Shown here: positions 26,346 to 34,235 of the stretch, in pieces
How the letters are laid out: the number at the start of each line of letters is the position of its first letter
How positions within the stretch are numbered: position 1 is the first letter of the stretch
Source: an unicellular cyanobacterium SU2
GTDB taxonomy: Bacteria > Cyanobacteriota > Cyanobacteriia > Cyanobacteriales > Microcystaceae
DNA: 64,000 bases
Reading direction: 5' to 3'
NCBI GenBank assembly: GCA_002110465.1
Contig: NEED01000017.1
Coordinates: 58,329-122,328 of the forward strand
Translations under genes and position numbers: made by a program
Notes under the pieces: model-generated
Database searches by the model: none
What the model saw: the letters and a program-made list of their open reading frames with translations, nothing else
What the model was told of the DNA's origin: nothing

Positions 26346-29300
26346 AGCAGTGTTACCAGTGGCTGTAGAACTTTCTGCTGTGAGAATATTGGGGTTGGGG
26401 GAGGTACTCGAATCATTAATACTGGTAACTGAAACAATCTCTTGAGTTTGTACCAGTTCTCTCGCGCTTAAAAGTCCAGTCCCTTCAATAGCAAAAATGC
26501 TTGCCTGTTCAGTGATATGATTGATTTCCTCATCAAAACTTTGTTCTTCTTGAACGGTTAGTCCTACCCCAGTGGCAGTGAGGTTGTCATAGCGTAATAC
26601 CGAAGTATCTCCCCCATCAGTAGTGGCTAAAGAAGCAAACAGGTTCGGAGTCTCGCTAAACAGACCAGATTCAAACTCAACCAGGGACTCGTTATGAGTC
26701 AATACATCATCGGTGACACCGACTTCATAGGAGTTATCATTCCAGAGTCCGGTGCCGGTTTCCATAGCGAAATAACCAACAGTTTCTCCAATATTTCCTG
26801 AATTATTAGCTTGTTCTTCTTGTAGTGTAAGCTCAAATCCATTTTCATCGGTATTTCGTTGACGAGTGGTAACAAAATCAGAATCATTGGTGGTTTGGAC
26901 TTGGGTAAACACCGCAGGGGAACTAGGGAAGGGGTTATTAAAGTTCACCGATGTCCAAGAGTTAGTATTACTGTTAATGGTTCCCACTTCTAAAGTAGTT
27001 CCATCATCTAGTATCCAGTTTCCTGCTTCTAGCACCAGATAACTAACGTTTTCTAGACCGTGCCATCCATCTAAGTAATCACCTTCTTGGAATTTGAGGG
27101 TAAAACTGTCATTATCGCTGTTTTCAATCTCTGTAATGCGAATGTTACCAAATTGACCAGCATTGAAAGACGGAGTTAGGGCAAAGACAACCGGATTAAT
27201 GAAGTTATGGTTTAAATCAATGGTGGTTTCGGTATGATTGACTGATACTTTCCCATATTCGGCTATGGTCAAAGTTTCAACCACATTAGTTACTTCTATG
27301 GTTAATTCCTGCTCAAAAGATAATCCTAAATTATCAGTGGTACGAACCCTGATAGTATGGCTAGTCGCTTCTTCAAAATCGAGTAAACTACCATTGGCGA
27401 CGATTAATTGATTGTCATCAATAGCAAAGCGTCCCCCAGCATCATCAAGTAAAGTGTAGGTATGGCTGTCTTCTTCGTTTTGGTCTTCGGTAACTAATTG
27501 AGAAATAATTGTACCATCGGCACTGTTTTCCTTGACATCAGCCGTATTAGTCGTTATCGGATCAACTTTGATACTCGAAGTAAATTTACTGCGACCAAAA
27601 AGGACATAGCGGCCAATAGTAATGTCATCAAAGCCATCCCCATTGACATCCCCCGCACCACTGACTGAACCTCCTTGATCAATAATAAAACCATTGTTTC
27701 CATCTAAGTCAGATAGTTCAAAATTGGTTCCAAAGCCACTATCTGAGCCAAAAACCACATAGCTGCTATCTGAGCGGCCAATAATAATGTCATCAATACC
27801 ATCCCCGTTGACATCCCCGGCATGACTGACTGAACTTCCTGCACCCTTCAAAAGAAACCCATTGGTTCCATTTAAGTCAGATAGTTCAAAATTAGCTCCA
27901 AAGCTACCATTTGAACCAAAAACCACATAACTCTCTCTTGCACCAGAAGCACCAATAATTAGGTCATCAAAACCATCATCGTTAACATCCCCTGCACTAC
28001 TTACTGATCTTCCTAATGTGTCACCTTCATCAATGCCATTGATTACGAAGCCATTATTTCCATCAAGGTCTGATAGCTCTAAACTGCCAGCAAAACCCCC
28101 AGAATTACCAAAGATTACATAACTCTCTCCTGCCCACCTATTGCCATTGGGGTCAGCAAAACCATCCCCAATAATAATATCAGCAAAACCATCGCCATTA
28201 ACATCCCCTGCACTACTTAGTGATCTTCCTGATCTGTTGAAAGTAAAACCGTTAGTTCCATCGAAGTCAGACACATCAGAATCAAAGCCACTATTGCTGC
28301 CAAATAAAACATAGCTCTCTTGTTCATAATAAGAGCTAACAATCACATCATCGAAGCCATCCCCATTAACATCTCCTGCTCCACTAACCGAAAACGGTCC
28401 TGAAATCTCGTCATACTCATAGCTATAAGGACTAAAGGAGAAAAGGGAATCAACTTCAGAAAAGCCATTGTTTGAGCCTAAAAATACACTGGCATCTCCA
28501 TATAGACTAAAGCCATTATAATCCGTGGCAAAACTTGTGGAAGTAATAACATCATCAAAGCCATCTCCATTAATATCTCCTGCATTACTAATAGAAGAAT
28601 CTGCTGAAGTTTGAGTGCTATATACGCTCTCGAAGACAAAGCCTTTGCTGCGATCGAGGTTAGATAGGTCCAGGGTAGGAGCAAAGTCTGTGTTAGATCC
28701 GAAGATCAAATAATTTTCTGCTCTTGAAATTGGATAGTAGATATAGTCATTATAATAAGTGTAGCTTTCCGAAAAATCAGTCCCAATTAAATCATCAAAG
28801 CCATCTCCATTAATATCTCCTCCACCAGTAACGTTTACCGAACCACTGACGATATTTCCTGAGGAGTCATAACTATTACTGCCATTCACCACAAAACCAC
28901 CCAATAAACCTATTTGCGTGGGTGCTTGGCCAATATCAAAGGTGAGAGTTGCCGTTTGACTGAGATTAAAGCTATTTTCCCCGTCATCAGCAATAATTTC
29001 AATAGTACGAGATGTCCCGATGGGAGGGTTAGCACGATTGCGATATTGAAGACTTTCTAAGACTAGAAGGTAATTAATAACACTATCTGTTCCAGAGAGG
29101 CTTAAAACTCCTGTTATAGGTTGATAATTGGCAGTAATATTGGTTCCCCTGGCATCTACCGTTAAAAGCTCTGATAGACCATCCTCAGCATCTTTTAAGG
29201 TAATAGTCATCCCCGTAAGAATGCCTGAATCATCATTGATAAATAGGTTATTACTATCAATTAAGTTTAAGGTAGTTCCGAGAAAAGTTTCCTCTACTGC

Positions 29301-30212
29301 GTCATTAACTCCTGATTCAATTCCATTGAAGTCTAAAATAGGGACTTGATTGTCTGTCCCAAATACGACATAACTTTCTCCTGCACGAGTAGTGCCATTG
29401 GGGTCGGCAGATCTTGCCCCAATAATCACATCATCGAAGCCATCCCCATTGACATCTCCTGCATTACTTACTGATATTCCTGAGGAGTCAAACTCATCAA
29501 TGCCATTGAGGACGAAACCATTAGTTCCATCGAGGTTGGATAACTCTAAACTAGGAGCAAAGCCTCCTGAAGCCCCAAACACCACATAACTTTCTCCTGC
29601 AAAATCATTGCCATTGGGGTCGGCAGATATTGCCCCAATAATAAGGTCATCAAACCCATCCCCATTGACATCCCCTGCATTACTTACTGATATTCCTGAG
29701 CGGTCATTCCTATCAATGCCATTGAGAACGAATCCGTTATTTCCATTAAGGTTTGATAACTCTAAACTAGGAGCAAAGTCTCCTGAAGCCCCAAACACCA
29801 CATAACTTTCTCCTGCACTTCCATTGCCATTGGGGGAGGCAGAATCTGCCCCAATAAGAAGGTCAGCAAAGCCATCCCCATTAACATCTCCTGCACTACT
29901 TACTGACCTTCCTGAGTACTCATCCTCATCAATGCCATTGAGAACGAAGCCGTTATTTCCATCGAGGTTTGATAAGTCTAAACTAGGAGCAAAGCCTCCT
30001 GAAGCCCCAAACACCACATAACTTTCTCCTGCACTTCCATTGCCATTGGGGGAGGCACCATCTGCCCCAATAACCAGGTCATCTATGCCATCCCCATTGA
30101 CATCTCCTGCATTACTTACTGATCTTCCTGATCTGTCACCAGAGTCAATGCCATTGAGGACAAAGCCGTTGCTGCCGTTGAGGCTAGATAGATCTAGAAA
30201 TTGATTAGCCAT
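23457..30212 (-). CDS. giant FG-GAP/integrin-alpha-like repeat protein with cadherin domains and a 3-kb internal duplication
   Basis: 2251 residues from the ATG at 30212 (MANQFLDLSSLNG), preceded by AAGAAG; the frame extends 33 codons further but without support. Residues 1-285 hold four FG-GAP units of 72 residues (GDVNGDGFDDLIIGA-type, calcium-binding DxNxDGxxD). Then follow two copies of one module of about 1000 residues. Each has a beta domain (LDLNGIESGV, LTGMTITLKDAEDG), eight or more FG-GAP units, a cadherin-like domain (VNENSANGTIISQLVTED, LIVANGSLLDFEEATSHT) and a C-terminal region with repeated VFTQVQTTNDSDF and ETPNLFASLATT blocks. There is no N-terminal signal peptide, as in many type I-secreted calcium-rich adhesins. 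Likely a surface or exported adhesion protein. Confidence 0.9.
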   Translation of the reverse strand: MANQFLDLSSLNGSNGFVLNGIDSGDRSGRSVSNAGDVNGDGIDDLVIGADGASPNGNGSAGESYVVFGASGGFAPSLDLSNLDGNNGFVLNGIDEDEYSGRSVSSAGDVNGDGFADLLIGADSASPNGNGSAGESYVVFGASGDFAPSLELSNLNGNNGFVLNGIDRNDRSGISVSNAGDVNGDGFDDLIIGAISADPNGNDFAGESYVVFGASGGFAPSLELSNLDGTNGFVLNGIDEFDSSGISVSNAGDVNGDGFDDVIIGARSADPNGTTRAGESYVVFGTDNQVPILDFNGIESGVNDAVEETFLGTTLNLIDSNNLFINDDSGILTGMTITLKDAEDGLSELLTVDARGTNITANYQPITGVLSLSGTDSVINYLLVLESLQYRNRANPPIGTSRTIEIIADDGENSFNLSQTATLTFDIGQAPTQIGLLGGFVVNGSNSYDSSGNIVSGSVNVTGGGDINGDGFDDLIGTDFSESYTYYNDYIYYPISRAENYLIFGSNTDFAPTLDLSNLDRSKGFVFESVYSTQTSADSSISNAGDINGDGFDDVITSTSFATDYNGFSLYGDASVFLGSNNGFSEVDSLFSFSPYSYEYDEISGPFSVSGAGDVNGDGFDDVIVSSYYEQESYVLFGSNSGFDSDVSDFDGTNGFTFNRSGRSLSSAGDVNGDGFADIIIGDGFADPNGNRWAGESYVIFGNSGGFAGSLELSDLDGNNGFVINGIDEGDTLGRSVSSAGDVNDDGFDDLIIGASGARESYVVFGSNGSFGANFELSDLNGTNGFLLKGAGSSVSHAGDVNGDGIDDIIIGRSDSSYVVFGSDSGFGTNFELSDLDGNNGFIIDQGGSVSGAGDVNGDGFDDITIGRYVLFGRSKFTSSIKVDPITTNTADVKENSADGTIISQLVTEDQNEEDSHTYTLLDDAGGRFAIDDNQLIVANGSLLDFEEATSHTIRVRTTDNLGLSFEQELTIEVTNVVETLTIAEYGKVSVNHTETTIDLNHNFINPVVFALTPSFNAGQFGNIRITEIENSDNDSFTLKFQEGDYLDGWHGLENVSYLVLEAGNWILDDGTTLEVGTINSNTNSWTSVNFNNPFPSSPAVFTQVQTTNDSDFVTTRQRNTDENGFELTLQEEQANNSGNIGETVGYFAMETGTGLWNDNSYEVGVTDDVLTHNESLVEFESGLFSETPNLFASLATTDGGDTSVLRYDNLTATGVGLTVQEEQSFDEEINHITEQASIFAIEGTGLLSARELVQTQEIVSVTSINDSSTSPNPNILTAESSTATGNTAPILDLNGIESGVDEIVDETFLGTTLNLIDSNNLFINDDSGILTGMTITLKDAEDGLSELLTVDARGTNITANYQPQTGVLSLSGTDSVINYLLVLESLQYRNRANPPTGKSRTIEMVADDGENSLNLSQTATLTFDIAQAPTQIGLLGGGFVVNRSNSDNFLGNIISSPGNITGGGDINGDGFDDLIGTDISTNYIPISYDGFYYGEYGSSRSQKYVIFGSNGDFAPALDLSDLDGSKGFVFQEISKPQKMYSSISNAGDINGDGFDDIIASDIYYNDYLSLNRYGSVDVFFGSNSGFSSRISLSGLDYGASSVSGAGDVNGDGFDDVIVSSDYTYTQESYILFGSNSPLDFDVSDLDGTNGFTFNGLGDSVSGAGDINGDGFDDIIIGNDDSFYNYPNGHVLAGESYVVFGSNGGFLPSLDPSDLDGSNGFVINDAVGNSVSGAGDVNGDGIDDIIIGASRARESYVVFGSDSGFGANFELSDLNGTNGFLLKGAGSSVSGAGDVNGDGIDDIIIGGSDSSYVVFGSNGSFGTNFELSDLDGNNGFIIDQGGSVSGAGDVNGDGFDDITIGSSNSYVVFGRSQFTPSIELDNLTSNTPNVNENSANGTIISQLVTEDPNLEDSHTYTLLDDAGGRFAIDDDQLIVANGSLLDFEEATSHTIRVRTTDNLGLSFEQELTIEVNDVVETLTIAEYGQVSVNHEGLTVNLSHNFINPVVFALTPSFKGGQFGNIRITEIQNSDNDSFTLKFQEGDYLDGFHALEDVSYLVLEAGNWILDDGTTLEVGTINSNTSSWTPVNFNDPFPSSPAVFTQVQTTNDSDFVTTRQRNTDENGFELKLQEEQANTSGNTGETVGFFAIETGTGLWNDNPYQVAITDDVLNHESSLVEFESNLFNETPNLFASLATTYGIDPSVLRYDNLTATGVGLTVQEEQSFDEEINHITEQASIFAIGGSGLLSGTQVL
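26470..29345. repeat. internal duplication, proximal copy
   Basis: Partner of 23457-26345 inside the same reading frame. A short linker (26346-26465: QEIVSVTSINDSSTSPN, ILTAESSTATGN) joins the copies. The frame is kept through both, so the duplication has been under selection for an open frame or is recent. Confidence 0.85.
29380..30180. repeat. 216-bp tandem repeats encoding 72-residue FG-GAP units
   Basis: Four direct repeats spaced 216 bp apart at the 5' end of the giant gene. Each has the same ASPNGNGSAGESYVVFGASG-like end and the GDVNGDG calcium loop. The three distal units are the most alike. Confidence 0.8.
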
Positions 30213-30391
30213 GATCTTCTTCTTACAGAACTGTTCCAAAATTTTATTCCCCAATCTAAGATTAGCTAAAACTACTAAATCAAATAGCTCAAACCAGACA
30301 ATTCTTAACAATATTAAAAAAATAACCCTTATTGGGCTATTTTTGAAATCTAAATGTTGGGTAAAGGCTAAGATTAGGAGAAAGATCTCTT

Positions 30392-31057
30392 CTAAGGAAG
30401 GGATGAAACTGGACCTAAATACTTTTGTAAATAGGGAGAAAACACCTCATAAATTAGGGTGAGGGGTTGGCGATCGTGCCAAAATAAATAATGTCTTCCC
30501 CAAAAAGGTCCTTTTTCTCCAAAGGCTTCTTCTAATGCTGAGGAATGACCATAATAAATCCCTTGAATATCGCGGTACAATTCTGTATGTAATTGTGAAA
30601 GACTTTCCCAAATCGGTAAGGAACGATTCTGTAAATACTCATCGACATGATTGGCATCCCACCAAGAAGTCGCATAAGCTAGTCTTTGTCCCGATGCTGT
30701 CCGTAACCAAACCTGTCGCCGTAGACGAGGTTCAGGTACACTGTGAATTTGCATAGGTGCGCCATCTTCATCTGTTCCAATGGGAGACATATCAATGAGA
30801 TCAACTTCTGTTTTTTCCGTGGTAAGCAGTCGTAAATGACGAGTCGGGGAACCATCTCCTAATAATAAAATTTGCCATGGAGGAGATAATTGATGATGGG
30901 GAAGTCCCTGCTTAACTTGTTCTTCTCCACCTTCCCAAATAGGATCGAGGGCGTACCATTGACGGGTTAATGTCGTATTGTTGTCAGATTTCAAAATTGC
31001 TGCCACGGTTCTTAAGAAAACTTCATAATCCTTAACTTTAATAATAACAAAACTCAA
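30392..31057 (-). CDS. chorismate lyase (Ycf21/DUF98 family)
   Basis: About 200-221 residues. It converts chorismate to 4-hydroxybenzoate and pyruvate, the first step toward the plastoquinone ring in cyanobacteria. Signature stretches are WQILLLGDGSPTRHLRLLTT, EPRLRRQVWLRTASGQRLAY, ATSWW and GIYYGHSSALEEAFGEKGPF followed by WGRHYLFWHDRQPLTLIYEV. The start is uncertain: the longest frame begins with TTG at 31057, but the conserved part begins near LTRQWYALDPIWEG, so a GTG or TTG about 15-22 codons in is possible. It is divergent from truB across 15 bp. Confidence 0.88.
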   Translation of the reverse strand: MSFVIIKVKDYEVFLRTVAAILKSDNNTTLTRQWYALDPIWEGGEEQVKQGLPHHQLSPPWQILLLGDGSPTRHLRLLTTEKTEVDLIDMSPIGTDEDGAPMQIHSVPEPRLRRQVWLRTASGQRLAYATSWWDANHVDEYLQNRSLPIWESLSQLHTELYRDIQGIYYGHSSALEEAFGEKGPFWGRHYLFWHDRQPLTLIYEVFSPYLQKYLGPVSSLP

Positions 31058-31072
31058 CCCTTCTAGGAGCGA

Positions 31073-31975
31073 ATGTTTGGATTTATAGCCTTAAATAAAC
31101 CCTCAGAGATCACTTCCCATGATTGTGTGGCCAGGGTTAGAAAGATTCTCAAACTCAGAAAAGTTGGCCACGGTGGAACCCTAGATCCTTTAGCAACAGG
31201 AGTTCTACCCATCGCCGTAGGGAAAGCAACCCGCTTATTGCAGTTTTTGCCTGAAAACAAAGCCTATCGCGCCCTTATTCGCTTAGGAGTCCAAACAACC
31301 ACCGATGATCTCCAAGGAGAGGTGATTCAGTCTCAATCTGCCCCTACTTTAACTTTAGAACAGGTTGAACCCTTATTGCGTCAGTTTATCGGAACCATTC
31401 AACAGACTCCCCCTATTTATAGTGCCATTCAACGGGATGGTAAACGGTTGTATGATTTAGCCAGACAGGGAGAAACTGTGGAGGTTCCTGTTAGAACTGT
31501 TCAGGTTGCTCACATAAACCTAGTAGCTTGGTATCCTGGGGAATTTCCTGAATTAGAAATTGATATTGCTTGTGGCCCGGGGACTTATATTCGAGCGATC
31601 GCCCGTGATTTAGGGGCTATGCTTAATTTGGGGGGAACCTTAGCCAAGTTAACCCGCACGGAAAGTTGTGGGATGAAGTTATCAGAAAGCATTACGTTAG
31701 AACAATTAAAAATAGAGATTGATCAAGGAAGTTTTAGCTTAATTTCTCCAGATGTTGCCCTACAACATTTAGATCAAATACTTTTATCAGAAATAGATGG
31801 AAAACGGTGGCTTCAAGGGCAAAGAATTGCTCAAGATTTATCGCCATTATCTGTGTCTGAAGTCGTTAGAGTCTATCAAGAAGAAGATAACTTATTAGGG
31901 ATAGGAACTATTGTTAAATTCGATAATTATCAAGTGTTAAGTCCTAAAATTGTATTGAATCTAAACGCTAATTAG
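31073..31975 (+). CDS. truB: tRNA pseudouridine(55) synthase TruB
   Basis: A 300-residue enzyme making pseudouridine 55 in the T-loop of tRNAs. The N-terminal FGFIALNKPSEITSHDCVAR has the KPxG-like start. The catalytic Asp is in GHGGTLDPLATGVLPIAVGKATR (D of GTLDPLA), followed by KAYRALIRLGVQTTTDD, PPIYSAIQRDGKRLYDLAR and CGPGTYIRAIARDLG. The C-terminal third has a weak PUA-like region. A TAGGAG ribosome-binding site stands 5 bases before the ATG. Confidence 0.97.
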   Translation: MFGFIALNKPSEITSHDCVARVRKILKLRKVGHGGTLDPLATGVLPIAVGKATRLLQFLPENKAYRALIRLGVQTTTDDLQGEVIQSQSAPTLTLEQVEPLLRQFIGTIQQTPPIYSAIQRDGKRLYDLARQGETVEVPVRTVQVAHINLVAWYPGEFPELEIDIACGPGTYIRAIARDLGAMLNLGGTLAKLTRTESCGMKLSESITLEQLKIEIDQGSFSLISPDVALQHLDQILLSEIDGKRWLQGQRIAQDLSPLSVSEVVRVYQEEDNLLGIGTIVKFDNYQVLSPKIVLNLNAN

Positions 31976-32158
31976 ATAAGTTAGGGAACAAAATATAAGG
32001 ACTTTTAGTCGGTAGAAAAAATTCCACTTTTTTCTACATAGGCCAATAGGAAATTATTCAAAGTTTGGGACTGACATCCCTTAGTTGTGCCAGCTAGGAT
32101 CGAAGTATAGTCAAAAATTACTTGATGTTGTGGGGGAGTCCCAAGGAGACTTAACATT

Positions 32159-32875
32159 ATGTCTAACTTAAATTATGGAAAATCTGGGATAGCTACAGCG
32201 ATCGCCTTATTAATGGGAATGACAGCAGTAACTCCTATCTATCCCTTAAAACCGGCGGCGGCTCAATTATTTCCCCCAGAAAATAACAATAATTCTAGAC
32301 CCATTTCTAATGATGTGGTGATTCCTCGCGGGACGCAAATTCCCCTCCGACACAAAGACGCGGAAAAAATTCTCGTCACCAATGAAGAAAGTCTTAGTGT
32401 CACCCTAGAAACGGCAGCCAATATCAAAGATCGCTACGGTAATCTTTTAGTGCCAGCCGGCAGTCAAGTCATTGGTCAAATACAACCGGCTAATGGGGGA
32501 TCACAGTTTATTGCCCAAGAAATTATCATTGATAACCAACGATATCCTCTCTATGCTAGTTCTAATGTCGTTACTCGCACTGAAACCATTCGTGAAGGCG
32601 CAAGTGTGGAAGAAATTTTAGGGGGAACCTTAGCCGGTTCTGCTGCTGCAGCCATTATTGCAGGAACCACAGGCGATCGCCGGATTGATGCGTTAGAAGT
32701 CTTAGCCGGTGCGGCGGTAGGAACGTTAGCTGGTTGGGGTCTACCAGAAGCCGGAGTTATTGGAGGCGGTGAAACTGAGGTGATTTCTATTGATCCTAAC
32801 CGAGATTTGGCTATTACTCTAGAATCCAATTTAACTTTAGCGCGGGGTAATGGTGGAAATTATAGCCGGTTTTAG
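32159..32875 (+). CDS. secreted protein with TrbI/VirB10-like beta domain (paralogue of 8765-9526)
   Basis: 238 residues. The signal peptide spans residues 1-36 (AIALLMGMTAVTPIYPL, cut near PAAAQ). The domain order is the same as in the paralogue: VVIPRGTQIPLRHKDAEKI, ANIKDRYGNLLVPAGSQVIG, then IAGTTGDRRIDALEVLAGAA, GTLAGWGLPEAG and IDPNRDLAITLESNL. Both genes even carry GGCGATCGC at the TGDRR codons. Function unknown; likely periplasmic or outer-membrane associated. The upstream 180-bp spacer is AT-rich, with a CTTTTAGTC-type repeat half. Confidence 0.85.
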   Translation: MSNLNYGKSGIATAIALLMGMTAVTPIYPLKPAAAQLFPPENNNNSRPISNDVVIPRGTQIPLRHKDAEKILVTNEESLSVTLETAANIKDRYGNLLVPAGSQVIGQIQPANGGSQFIAQEIIIDNQRYPLYASSNVVTRTETIREGASVEEILGGTLAGSAAAAIIAGTTGDRRIDALEVLAGAAVGTLAGWGLPEAGVIGGGETEVISIDPNRDLAITLESNLTLARGNGGNYSRF

Positions 32876-32900
32876 TGAATATGATGTAGAGGTGTTAGCG

Positions 32901-33125
32901 TTAAATACCTCTACGATCAAGACGATTATCAACCCACCGTTTTGCTTTGCGGATCGCTTCTTTGGGGGTTAAAGCACAAGGGACAGCCACTGCACATCCT
33001 TGTGCATAGTCTACCCACACGCTATAAATTTCTTGCCCTTGTTCCATATTGCGATCGAGTTCAATCAGATAACCACGGTAGGCAAAAGACAGAATAATTT
33101 TCGGATAATCTGGGTCTGCAATCAT
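32901..33125 (-). CDS. conserved hypothetical protein (74 residues)
   Basis: Not a named family. It is small, soluble and well structured in codon use: DYPKIILSFAYRGYLIELDR, then IYSVWVDYAQGCAVAVPCAL, TPKEAIRKAKRWVDNRLDRR. The VWVDYAQG and final amphipathic helix look like a compact beta-alpha fold. It lies downstream of sodB on the same strand, separated by 116 bp and a hairpin. Confidence 0.65.
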   Translation of the reverse strand: MIADPDYPKIILSFAYRGYLIELDRNMEQGQEIYSVWVDYAQGCAVAVPCALTPKEAIRKAKRWVDNRLDRRGI

Positions 33126-33144
33126 AGTTTAGAGTTGTATTGTG

Positions 33145-33163
33145 AGGTGGGGGTTTCCCACCT
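33145..33163 (-). terminator. hairpin downstream of sodB
   Basis: AGGTGGG pairs with CCCACCT around a 5-base loop about 80 bases after the sodB stop. It lacks a strong U-tract and belongs to the GGTGG/CCACC palindrome class. Confidence 0.45.
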
Positions 33164-33241
33164 AGATTCAGAAGTAATCAACCTACCTTGATCAAATTAC
33201 AAATTTTTGAGGTAAAGGGTTGATCATTGATTATTTAAAGG

Positions 33242-33841
33242 TTATATAGAGGCTAAATTCTGAGCAGCAAAGTCCCAATTAACTAAATTACCCAGAAAAG
33301 CATCAATATATGCAGGCCGTTGATTTTGGTAATCTAAATAATAAGCGTGTTCCCACACATCCATTGTTAAGAGGGGAATTTGGCCTTGAGTCATTGGGTT
33401 TTCTGCGTTGAGGGTTTTCACTACTTTTAATGTTGAACCGTCTACAACTAACCAAGCCCAACCACTTCCAAACTGGGTTGCACCGGCTGTTTTAAAGGCT
33501 TCTACAAATTTGTCAAAACTTCCAAAATCTGCTTTGATTTTTTCGGCTAACTCTCCACTAGGTTGTCCGCCTCCATTGGGTTTCATGGAATTCCAATAAA
33601 AGGTATGATTCCAAGCTTGGGCTGCATTATTGAAGATTCCAGTTTTGCTAGAATCTCCAGCCACTGCTTTGATCACCGCTTCGATAGGTTGATCAGCATA
33701 TTCTGTATCGGCGATCGCCGCATTATATTTTTTGACATAACCTGCATGATGTTTATCGTGATGGAATTCTAGGGTTTGTTTAGAAATGTAAGGGTCAAGC
33801 GCGGTGTAATCGTAAGGTAATGCAGGTAATTCGTAAGTCAT
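33242..33841 (-). CDS. sodB: iron superoxide dismutase
   Basis: 199 residues. Metal ligands are H27 (LEFHHDKHHAGYV), His in NHTFYWNSM near 79, and D161 and H165 (DVWEHAYYLDYQN). The Gln in FNNAAQAWNHTF marks the iron type rather than manganese (which has GG.HWNH). Cytosolic, no signal peptide. It removes superoxide made by photosynthetic electron transport. Confidence 0.96.
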   Translation of the reverse strand: MTYELPALPYDYTALDPYISKQTLEFHHDKHHAGYVKKYNAAIADTEYADQPIEAVIKAVAGDSSKTGIFNNAAQAWNHTFYWNSMKPNGGGQPSGELAEKIKADFGSFDKFVEAFKTAGATQFGSGWAWLVVDGSTLKVVKTLNAENPMTQGQIPLLTMDVWEHAYYLDYQNQRPAYIDAFLGNLVNWDFAAQNLASI

Positions 33842-34235
33842 GAGGAAAATTCCTTGTGTTCTCCATCCCCGAATGATAGTAAACTTTTGCCTAAAATATA
33901 ATCCTGTTGCGGGGGAGGGGGATAAGACTAATTGTAGAAATGTTAACTATTTTCACACAACTTTACAAATAGAATTATACTAATCCGATGAAGACTATTT
34001 TTATTTTTCTCTTTGACAAAATTAGGTTTTAAATTCAATATCTATTAATGATTTTATGACAGATTTATGACTAATAACTCCCAATTTTATCTAATAAAAA
34101 TTCTCTACATAATTGAGGTATTTTTATATTTTTTTACTTCATTTTATGAGGGCTAAAGCCCCAACTACTAACTGTTTAATTTAACGTTATAATTAAACCT
34201 ATATGCTTGGCAAATACTCAAATAGTCAATGAAGA
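33842..34235. other. 394-bp non-coding spacer with one repeat half
   Basis: AT-rich spacer upstream of sodB and downstream of the phosphorothioation-associated methyltransferase gene. The only recognisable item is a palindromic GGGCTAAAGCCCC with AACTACTAACTG at 34147-34172, a half copy of the CTTTAG repeat family. The sodB promoter must lie near 33850-33960. Confidence 0.5.

Noticed and set aside
26131..26445. Plus-strand frame of 104 codons, repeated at 29128-29349
   Set aside because: Antisense to the duplicated beta domain of the giant gene; no ribosome-binding site and no family resemblance.
29392..30021. Three plus-strand frames of 65 codons spaced 216 bp
   Set aside because: They are antisense shadows of the tandem FG-GAP units; their equal length reflects the repeat, not genes.
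29380..30180. Regular direct repeats that might suggest a CRISPR array
   Set aside because: The 216-bp period and continuous coding frame show protein repeats; no short repeat-spacer pattern occurs in the window.
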